Origin: an uncultured Bacilli bacterium
GTDB lineage: Bacteria; Bacillota_I; Bacilli_A; RF39; UBA660
Direction: 5' to 3'
Length of the DNA: 9,373 nt
Assembly (NCBI GenBank): GCA_947589725.1
Contig: CANQCQ010000029.1
Coordinates: 1-9,373 of the forward strand
The notes under the pieces were generated by a model that was not told the origin of the DNA, ran no database searches, and worked only from the letters and a program-made list of their open reading frames with translations. Shown here one piece after another: positions 1-5,581 of this stretch (positions are counted from its first letter, which is position 1; every line of letters begins with the position of its first letter). The translations under genes were made by a program, and so were the position numbers.

Positions 1-2532
1 GACAAGAGATGGATCTATATCTTTTGTTAATTCTGCATAATTAAATAAATTATCTAAATTATATATTAAAGTTGCTCTATTATATGAGAAATCTTTGAAG
101 GTATCTGCTTTAATTAGAGTTTCTATACTCTTTTTTCCTACTCCATTTAAATACAATCTACTGATACAATCATATATATCTTTGAATGGTTCATTTCCTC
201 TTGCTGTTTTAATTTGTTCAGATACTACTGTTCCAATAGATTTTATATTGGAGAATGGATAAATAATTTTATCATCTTTTACTATGTATACTGAATCACT
301 TGTATTGATGTTTGGTTTTAAGACTTCAATATTATTAGCTTTAGCTTCCATTATGTATTCATGAGTCTTTGACTCACTTCCTATTATATTAGTAAGAATA
401 GCTGCAAAAAAAATTGTTTTATAATGACATTTTAAATAAGCCATTTTATAAGCTATTAGGGAATAAGCTACTGAATGTGATCTATTAAATCCATAACCGG
501 CAAAATTTAATACTAAATTAAATATTTTTTTTGCACTTTCTGGGTTATGACCTTTTTCAATACTTTTTCTTATAAATTTTTCTTCTTCTGATTTTAATAA
601 TTCTATTTTTTTCTTAGACATAGCACGTCGTAAAATGTCTGCTTCTCCTAAAGTATAACCTGCATATGTACTAGCTAATTGCATAATTTGTTCTTGATAA
701 ATTAATATTCCATAAGTATTTTTAGTAATATTTTCTAATGAAGGATCTAAATATGTTACTTTTTCTTCATTATGTCTTCTTCTTATATAAGAGTCTATAT
801 TTATAGCTGCACCCGGTCTAAATAAAGCTATTGCGGCAAAAATATCTTCAAACGTATTAGGTTTTAATCTTCTTAGAAAATTTCGCATACCAGTAGATTC
901 AAATTGAAATATTCCACTTGTATTTGCTGTTTCAAAAATATGAAGAGTTTCTTTATCATCTAATGGTATTTTAGAAAACTCAATAGTTTCACCAGTTTGT
1001 TTATTTACTTCTTTTATAATATTATCTATTATTGTTAAATTTTTAAGTCCTAGAAAGTCCATTTTTAATAGGCCTAGTTCTTCTAGATATTCCATTGTAT
1101 AACTAGATAGATACATATCATCGCCAACAGTTAATGGAATTACTTCATCTAAATCAACCTGTGACATAACAATTCCTGCTGCATGAGATGATGTATGTCT
1201 AGGAAATCCTTCTATTCTTAAAGCAATTTTATATAAATTGGTAAGTGATAAGTCGGAATCAATTCTAGCTTTAAATGCTTGATTTTTAGAATAAAAGTCC
1301 TTTAATTTATCTTTAGTAAATGAGGGAATAAGTTTTGATAATCCATCTATTTTATATGTTGGGATATTTAGAACTCTTCCTACATCTCTTATTACTTGCT
1401 TAGCACTCAAAGTACCGAAAGTTACAATACCACAAACTCTTCTTTTACCATATTTTTCCTTTACATATTCAATTACTTCATCTCTTCTATTATCTGGAAA
1501 ATCTGTATCAATATCTGGCATTGTTTTACGTTCCGGATTTAGAAATCTTTCAAATAATAAATCATATTTTATAGGATCAATGTCAGTTATTCCTAATGAA
1601 TAAGCTACTAAACTACCAGCTCCAGATCCTCTTCCAGGGCCTACTAGTATTCCATTTTTTTTAGCAAATTTTATAAAATCATAAACTACTAAAAAATAAT
1701 TAGCAAATCCCATATTAGTAATAATTTGCATTTCATAAGACAATCTATCTTTATATACTTTTTCTAATTTTCCATTAAGTCTTTTACTAAGTCCTGCTTT
1801 ACATAAATTAAATAAATAAGTTGGAGCATCTTCACAATCATAAATTGGTAGTAATAATTTACTAGGTGGAAATTCTATATTACAGCTATCGGCAATAATT
1901 GTTGTATTAACTAGACCTGTATTATTACTTAAATCTAATATGTTTTTTATATTTATAGAGTGATTACTAGTATCATAGACAACTTCATCAGAAATAGTTA
2001 TCCCATCTCTTATTCTATATAAATAAGGCAATATGTCGGAGTCATTTTTATCTAAATATAAATTTTGTTGAAAAAAGACAATATTATTTGTTAGTATCGA
2101 TAACTCTTTTTCTTCCTTTTTATCTTTATAGCCTAAATATAAGTCTTCATAAATAGTACTTAACTCTTTATAATTTTCTCTATAATCAAATGGTAAAACA
2201 GCAATTAAATCATTATTATATTTATTTAAATTTTCCACAGCAATTGTTGATTCATTTTGAATTGTCGATAACTTTATAATATTTTTATAACCAGCATAGT
2301 TTTTGGCAAATACTATTAAATTGAATTCATTTAAGTTAAGTTCTAAACCAATAATGGGCTTTATATTGTTATTTTGACATTTTTTTATAAATTCCATAGT
2401 AGCATACATGTTGTTATCGGTTATGGAAATAGCAGTTAAGTTATTATCTACTGCATAGGAGATAATATCATCTATTTGTAATAGTGATGAGAGTAAACTA
2501 TAATTGCTTTTGTTGTATAATGGGATGAACAT
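1..2532 (-). CDS. dnaE: DNA polymerase III subunit alpha, DnaE type (3' end cut by window edge)
   Basis: This is the C-family replicative DNA polymerase catalytic subunit, which extends DNA at the fork; in low-GC Gram-positives DnaE usually works beside PolC. I read the frame codon by codon: 844 residues from the ATG at 2532 to the left edge with no stop. Visible landmarks are GPGRGSGAGS (about 298-307), the catalytic pair in PDIDTDF (D340, D342), the third Asp in KMDFLGL (D492), FRPG (571-574), YQEQIM, YGFNRSHS (680-687) and a helix-hairpin-helix NGVGKKS near 795-803. The rest, including the OB-fold region, lies outside. The N-terminal PHP domain looks degenerate: where family members have HxHS.YS this has Y6, N7, K8, S9, N10, Y11, S12, and the later TDH is TDN. 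The catalytic Asp pair sits about 60 residues earlier than in E. coli, so the PHP region is also shortened. The start is supported by AAGGT upstream. It is transcribed divergently from rpmB. Confidence 0.95.
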   Translation of the reverse strand, partial: MFIPLYNKSNYSLLSSLLQIDDIISYAVDNNLTAISITDNNMYATMEFIKKCQNNNIKPIIGLELNLNEFNLIVFAKNYAGYKNIIKLSTIQNESTIAVENLNKYNNDLIAVLPFDYRENYKELSTIYEDLYLGYKDKKEEKELSILTNNIVFFQQNLYLDKNDSDILPYLYRIRDGITISDEVVYDTSNHSINIKNILDLSNNTGLVNTTIIADSCNIEFPPSKLLLPIYDCEDAPTYLFNLCKAGLSKRLNGKLEKVYKDRLSYEMQIITNMGFANYFLVVYDFIKFAKKNGILVGPGRGSGAGSLVAYSLGITDIDPIKYDLLFERFLNPERKTMPDIDTDFPDNRRDEVIEYVKEKYGKRRVCGIVTFGTLSAKQVIRDVGRVLNIPTYKIDGLSKLIPSFTKDKLKDFYSKNQAFKARIDSDLSLTNLYKIALRIEGFPRHTSSHAAGIVMSQVDLDEVIPLTVGDDMYLSSYTMEYLEELGLLKMDFLGLKNLTIIDNIIKEVNKQTGETIEFSKIPLDDKETLHIFETANTSGIFQFESTGMRNFLRRLKPNTFEDIFAAIALFRPGAAINIDSYIRRRHNEEKVTYLDPSLENITKNTYGILIYQEQIMQLASTYAGYTLGEADILRRAMSKKKIELLKSEEEKFIRKSIEKGHNPESAKKIFNLVLNFAGYGFNRSHSVAYSLIAYKMAYLKCHYKTIFFAAILTNIIGSESKTHEYIMEAKANNIEVLKPNINTSDSVYIVKDDKIIYPFSNIKSIGTVVSEQIKTARGNEPFKDIYDCISRLYLNGVGKKSIETLIKADTFKDFSYNRATLIYNLDNLFNYAELTKDIDPSLV

Positions 2533-2555
2533 AATATTACCTTCTTTTTTTATTT

Positions 2556-2584
2556 ATAATAACATATTCTTTGGTATATTAGAA
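2556..2584 (-). promoter_or_regulatory. Probable dnaE promoter
   Basis: Read on the minus strand, an extended -10 (TGT then TATTAT, 2556-2564) lies 17 bases downstream of a weak -35-like TTCTAA (2579-2584), just upstream of the dnaE start at 2532. The -10 with its TG extension is reasonable. The -35 is poor, so the exact site is uncertain. Confidence 0.45.
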
Positions 2585-2600
2585 TAGATGGTTGTAATTT

Positions 2601-2619
2601 TTCCTTGTATTGTAAGGAA
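2601..2619. repeat. Short inverted repeat between divergent promoters
   Basis: TTCCTT and AAGGAA are separated by a 7-base GTATTGT spacer. The repeat sits immediately upstream of the rpmB -35 and upstream of the likely dnaE promoter. It could be an operator or chance pairing in AT-rich DNA. There is no T-tract, so it is not a convincing terminator. Confidence 0.35.
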
Positions 2620-2624
2620 TTTGT

Positions 2625-2653
2625 TTGACTTTCCTATTCTTTTATGATAAAGT
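2625..2653 (+). promoter_or_regulatory. rpmB promoter
   Basis: A sigma-A-like promoter: -35 TTGACT (2625-2630, five of six consensus), a 17-base spacer, then -10 TAAAGT (2648-2653) preceded by a TGA extension (TGn). Transcription would start near 2660, giving a leader of about 30 bases with the Shine-Dalgarno AAAGGAGG at 2675-2682. Confidence 0.65.
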
Positions 2654-2689
2654 TATAAAGCAGATGAATTAACCAAAGGAGGAATTTAA

Positions 2690-2869
2690 ATGGCAGTTAA
2701 TATATCAACAAGAGTTGGTAATGTAAAAAATAAAAGATCTCATGCTTTAAATGCTACTAAATCAAGACAAGGATTGAACTTACAAGCTTATAGACTTGAA
2801 GATGGTACAAAAGTTAGATTATCAACTAAAGAAAAAAGAACTTTATTAAAGAGCAAAAAATCTGCATAG
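2690..2869 (+). CDS. rpmB: 50S ribosomal protein L28
   Basis: A 59-residue protein of the large ribosomal subunit, close to the usual 60-63 residues of bacterial L28. The family signature is clear: KNKRSHALNATK near residues 13-23, then NLQAYRLEDGTKV, a Ser/Lys-rich stretch and the RTLLK tail. The start ATG at 2690 follows a near-perfect Shine-Dalgarno AAAGGAGG 7 bases upstream, and the protein begins MAVNISTRVGN. Compared with Bacillus L28 (recalled as starting MARKCVITGK), it lacks Cys and the TGK motif, so it is a Cys-free form with no zinc-binding residues. It stands alone as a single-gene unit between its own promoter and a hairpin terminator that starts within its last codons. It is divergent from dnaE and convergent with the membrane protein gene at 2899-3603. 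Confidence 0.95.
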   Translation: MAVNISTRVGNVKNKRSHALNATKSRQGLNLQAYRLEDGTKVRLSTKEKRTLLKSKKSA

Positions 2870-2887
2870 CAATATGCAGGTTTTTTT
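2855..2887. terminator. Bidirectional rho-independent terminator between convergent genes
   Basis: A perfect 7-bp stem CTGCATA/TATGCAG (2862-2868 and 2873-2879) encloses a GCAA tetraloop of the GNRA type. On the plus strand it is followed by G and seven T (2881-2887). On the minus strand the same stem is followed by A and six T (complement of 2855-2860). It can therefore end both rpmB and the gene whose stop is at 2899. The rpmB stop codon (2867-2869) lies inside the hairpin. Confidence 0.85.
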
Positions 2888-2898
2888 ATTTTTTATAT

Positions 2899-3603
2899 TT
2901 AATTAGTTTGAGCTTGGACTGGTAGAATTAATGAACAAGTGTAACCATCAGATTCTATCTTTTCTTTTACATCGCCATAATAAGTATTTAAATCAAAATC
3001 GGCACTTATTTGTGGATTGTTGTTATATTCTGTAGGTATTTGAGCTTTATTTAAAACTTGTAGATCGATATCGGCTATTGCAAAGAAACCTATAGTTCCT
3101 CTTGGTCCAGTAACAATTGAATAACCATTAATACTTCCTGTAATTGTAGAATAATTTTGATAAGCTGAATATAAATTTGTCATAGAAGTATAACCTAAAG
3201 GAACTTCTGGCATAGCATCCAAGATAATATCTTTCTTTATAGTTTTTAGTTTACTATCTATAAAATTATAAGTAAATGTGGAAACATAATTTGTTCCATT
3301 GGCATTTCCTTGCATAGAAAGCATACAAGATAGAGATGAATTTCCAGCTATTATTTCTTTATTTTCTTCTACTTTTCTTTCAACAACATCATCTTGCTTA
3401 TTACTGTTTAATCTAGAATTATAATTTATAAAAGCTTGACTTCCTCCACCTATTAAAATCAACACTGCTCCAATAAGTGAACATATAAGAGCTGGTTTCT
3501 TACTAATTCTTTTTTCATATTTTGCAACTTTTCTAACTTCATCTATATTTAATACTTGTGTTTGTACTAACTTCTCATGTTCTTCTTTTTTCTTCTTAGT
3601 CAT
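2899..3603 (-). CDS. Hypothetical single-pass membrane protein with extracytoplasmic domain
   Basis: A 234-residue protein of a family I do not recognise. Residues 1-36 are highly charged (Lys/Glu rich) and probably cytoplasmic. Residues 37-59 form one hydrophobic membrane segment with a GGG turn at its end. The remaining 175 residues are polar, with many Asn, Ser and Tyr, and would lie outside the cell. There are three Cys: C41 in the membrane segment, and C93 and C223 at the two ends of the outer domain, which could form a disulfide. The positive N-terminus and lack of a cleavage or lipobox motif suggest a signal anchor rather than a secreted protein. The start at 3603 is supported by AGAGGTG about 7 bases upstream. 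It has its own promoter and ends at the terminator shared with rpmB. Calling it extracellular is inference from topology; no enzyme motif is visible. Confidence 0.8.
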   Translation of the reverse strand: MTKKKKEEHEKLVQTQVLNIDEVRKVAKYEKRISKKPALICSLIGAVLILIGGGSQAFINYNSRLNSNKQDDVVERKVEENKEIIAGNSSLSCMLSMQGNANGTNYVSTFTYNFIDSKLKTIKKDIILDAMPEVPLGYTSMTNLYSAYQNYSTITGSINGYSIVTGPRGTIGFFAIADIDLQVLNKAQIPTEYNNNPQISADFDLNTYYGDVKEKIESDGYTCSLILPVQAQTN

Positions 3604-3629
3604 CTAACACACCTCTATCCTTTAGTTTC

Positions 3630-3657
3630 ATTATAACAAATTATCCCCAAAAGTAAA
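3630..3657 (-). promoter_or_regulatory. Promoter of the membrane protein gene
   Basis: On the minus strand a consensus -10 TATAAT (3630-3635) with a TGT extension follows a -35-like TTTACT (3652-3657) at 16-base spacing. The start codon is at 3603, about 26 bases downstream of the -10. It lies directly after the typA terminator, so this gene is probably transcribed independently of typA. Confidence 0.65.
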
Positions 3658-3658
3658 T

Positions 3659-3684
3659 AAAAAATAGCTTTTTGGCTATTTTTT
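3659..3684 (-). terminator. Rho-independent terminator of typA
   Basis: The arms AAAAAATAGC (3659-3668) and GCTATTTTTT (3675-3684) pair perfectly over 10 bp around a 6-base loop. On the minus strand the U-rich arm gives the T-tract. It lies 15 bases beyond the typA stop at 3699. The plus strand also has a T-rich 3' side, so it may work both ways. Confidence 0.75.
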
Positions 3685-3698
3685 ATTATTTTATGAAA

Positions 3699-4628
3699 TT
3701 AATTGCTTTTTATTCTTGCATCATATTTTTTTCTTTCTTCTGTGTTTAAAATTTTCTTTCTTAATCTTATAAAGTTAGGTGTTATTTCAACTAACTCATC
3801 TGAATTAATATAGTCTAAAGCATATTCTAAAGTAATTGGACGAGGTCTTTTTAGAACCACTGTATGATCAGATCCTGCAGCACGAGTATTAGTTAATTGT
3901 TTTCCTTTAACAACATTTACAGCTAAATCATTATCTCTGTTGCATTCTCCAACTATCATACCTTCATATACTTCCTCTCCTGGAGAGATAAACATTATTC
4001 CTCTATCTTCTAGGTTACCAATTGAATAAGCAGTTGATGATCCATTTTCCATCGAAACTAAAACTCCTAATTTACGTTCTCCAACAATTCCACTCTCCAT
4101 AGGTTGATAATCTTTAAATGTATGTGACATTATTCCATAACCTTTTGTTAAAGTCATAAATTCAGTTGAGAAACCAATTAGGCCTCGAGATGGAATTGTG
4201 TATAGTAATCTAACTTGATTTTCAAAATTAGTCATACTCTCCATTTTACCACCACGAATTCCTAGTTGCTCAATGACATTTCCCATTGAATCTTCAGGAA
4301 CTTCTATTTGTAGTTCTTCATATGGTTCACATTTAACTCCATTTATTTCTTTAATTATAACGGTTGGTTTAGATACTTCTAATTCAAATCCTTCACGACG
4401 CATATTTTCAATTAATATACCCAAATGTAATTCTCCACGACCACTTACTAAGAAAGATTCATTAGTAGCTGGCTCGACTTTTAAACTTACATCTCTTTGA
4501 GTTTCTTTCATTAGACGTTCTTCTATTTTTCTTGCTGTTACTATCTTACCATCTCTTCCAACAAAAGGAGAAGAGTTTGTTCCAAATGTCATTTGAAGTG
4601 TTGGTTCATCAATATGTAATTTTGGCAA
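3699..4628 (-). CDS. TypA C-terminal fragment (domains II end, III, V and C-terminal domain)
   Basis: This open reading frame of 309 codons holds the back half of the broken typA. The homologous sequence in this frame begins earlier, at about 4733 (344 residues to the stop). The first possible start is a TTG at 4628, which merely sits inside the conserved PKLHIDEP stretch. No Shine-Dalgarno precedes it, so independent translation is unlikely. Confidence 0.6.
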   Translation of the reverse strand: MPKLHIDEPTLQMTFGTNSSPFVGRDGKIVTARKIEERLMKETQRDVSLKVEPATNESFLVSGRGELHLGILIENMRREGFELEVSKPTVIIKEINGVKCEPYEELQIEVPEDSMGNVIEQLGIRGGKMESMTNFENQVRLLYTIPSRGLIGFSTEFMTLTKGYGIMSHTFKDYQPMESGIVGERKLGVLVSMENGSSTAYSIGNLEDRGIMFISPGEEVYEGMIVGECNRDNDLAVNVVKGKQLTNTRAAGSDHTVVLKRPRPITLEYALDYINSDELVEITPNFIRLRKKILNTEERKKYDARIKSN

Positions 4629-4726
4629 AGGTAAAATATTGTCATTATTACAAATTGTTTCTCCAACAGAAATATCAGCAAGTCCTGCTACTGCAACAAT
4701 ATCTCCAGCTTCAGCACTATCTATTT

Positions 4727-5485
4727 CTATTCTATTATAAATTGTTTAGTAGTTCCATCTAATCTACAACAAGTAACCATTTGACCAGTTTGAATTTTTC
4801 CGTTATGAACTCTACCTATACCAATTCTTCCTACAAATTCATTATAATCTAATAATGCAGGTTGAAATTGTAGAGGTTTCTCACTACTTCCAGTTGGTTC
4901 TGGTATTTCTTCTATAATAGTATCAAGTATTTCAGAGAATCCTTCTGTTTGTGTAGATAAGTCTTCACTTAATGAACAAGTTCCATTAATGGCAGATGCA
5001 TAAATTACTTTAAAGTCTAATTGAGAATCGTCTGCTCCTAATTCAATAAACAAATCTAATACTTCATCAACAACTTGTTTGCATCTAGCACTTGGTTTAT
5101 CAACTTTATTAATTACAACGATTGGTTTAACTTTTGCTTCAAAAGCCTTTTTTAAAACAAATCTAGTTTGAGGCATTGCACCTTCATAGGCATCTACTAC
5201 TAAAATAACTCCATCAACCATGTTCATAATACGTTCTACTTCTCCACCAAAGTCAGCATGTCCTGGAGTATCCATAATATTAATTCTTACTCCTTTGTAA
5301 TCCAAAGCAGTAGTTTTAGCTAAAATAGTAATACCACGCTCTTTTTCTAAGGAATTAGAATCCATTGATATATTACTTAAATCTTCATTTTCTCTAAACA
5401 TTCCTGAATGCTTTAATATACCATCTACTAATGTAGTTTTTCCGTGATCGACATGGGCTATAATTGCTACGTTTCTTTTTTTCAT
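4727..5485 (-). CDS. TypA N-terminal fragment (GTPase domain and start of domain II)
   Basis: A 252-codon open frame with the proper typA start and ribosome binding site. It contains the complete G domain with all five G motifs and the first strands of the domain II barrel (about 205-249), then three out-of-frame residues IIE and a TAG stop. If expressed, it would be a GTPase without domains III, V and the C-terminal ribosome-binding domain. Confidence 0.75.
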   Translation of the reverse strand: MKKRNVAIIAHVDHGKTTLVDGILKHSGMFRENEDLSNISMDSNSLEKERGITILAKTTALDYKGVRINIMDTPGHADFGGEVERIMNMVDGVILVVDAYEGAMPQTRFVLKKAFEAKVKPIVVINKVDKPSARCKQVVDEVLDLFIELGADDSQLDFKVIYASAINGTCSLSEDLSTQTEGFSEILDTIIEEIPEPTGSSEKPLQFQPALLDYNEFVGRIGIGRVHNGKIQTGQMVTCCRLDGTTKQFIIE

Positions 5486-5517
5486 TTTAATACACCTCTT
5501 TTTAAACGTCGTCCTAC

Positions 5518-5526
5518 ATTATAACA
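5518..5526 (-). promoter_or_regulatory. typA promoter (extended -10)
   Basis: On the minus strand TGT followed by a consensus TATAAT (5518-5526) is placed 32 bases before the start codon at 5485. No good -35 is visible; the expected position holds the 8-bp palindrome TACTAGTA (5542-5549). The extended -10 probably carries recognition. Confidence 0.6.
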
Positions 5527-5554
5527 CATTAATTGAATAAATACTAGTACACAG

Positions 5555-5581
5555 TAAAAGAAAGTAAATAAAATACTTTCT
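5555..5581 (-). terminator. Terminator of the kinase operon
   Basis: An 8-bp stem AGAAAGTA/TACTTTCT (5559-5566 with 5574-5581) encloses a 7-base loop. On the minus strand four T follow (complement of 5555-5558). The stem begins in the stop codon of the kinase gene and separates it from the typA promoter. The stem is AT-rich, so efficiency is uncertain. Confidence 0.6.

Larger units (their letters stand above)
3699..5485 (-). pseudogene. typA: typA/bipA translational GTPase, disrupted by a frameshifting deletion
   Basis: TypA/BipA is a ribosome-binding GTPase related to EF-G, linked to stress and low-temperature growth and 50S assembly, and usually dispensable. The N-terminal part has all G motifs: AHVDHGKT (10-17), RGIT (50-53), DTPGH (72-76), NKVD (126-129) and SA (164-165). 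The C-terminal part carries the typical HIDEPTLQMTF, SGRGELHL, ENMRREG, RGLIG, EVYEGMIVGE and IRLRKKIL motifs. The two are in different frames. After GTTKQF (F249, codon 4739-4741) the frame reads IIE and stops at 4727. The other frame resumes as [11 protein letters not shown] from 4733. Relatives have about 12 residues here (like RVTKLFGFLGLK in Bacillus, recalled), but only 5 bases remain, implying about 31 missing. Restoring 12 codons gives 605 residues, near the usual 605-615. No other damage is seen, so decay is recent or the lesion is an assembly error. The start has AGAGGTG upstream. Confidence 0.85.

Noticed and set aside
4626..4628. TTG at 4628 as a real start for a separate TypA-like protein
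   Set aside because: Homology in the same frame continues about 105 bases upstream, there is no ribosome binding site, and the TTG encodes a residue inside a conserved motif.
4727..4745. Programmed ribosomal frameshift joining the two typA halves
   Set aside because: No slippery heptamer or downstream structure is evident, and a frameshift would still leave out the conserved KLFGFLGLK-like stretch. A deletion explains both the shift and the missing residues.
4273..4762. Plus-strand open frames across typA (4273-4500, 4532-4762)
   Set aside because: They are antisense to conserved typA sequence, have low-complexity translations and no ribosome sites.
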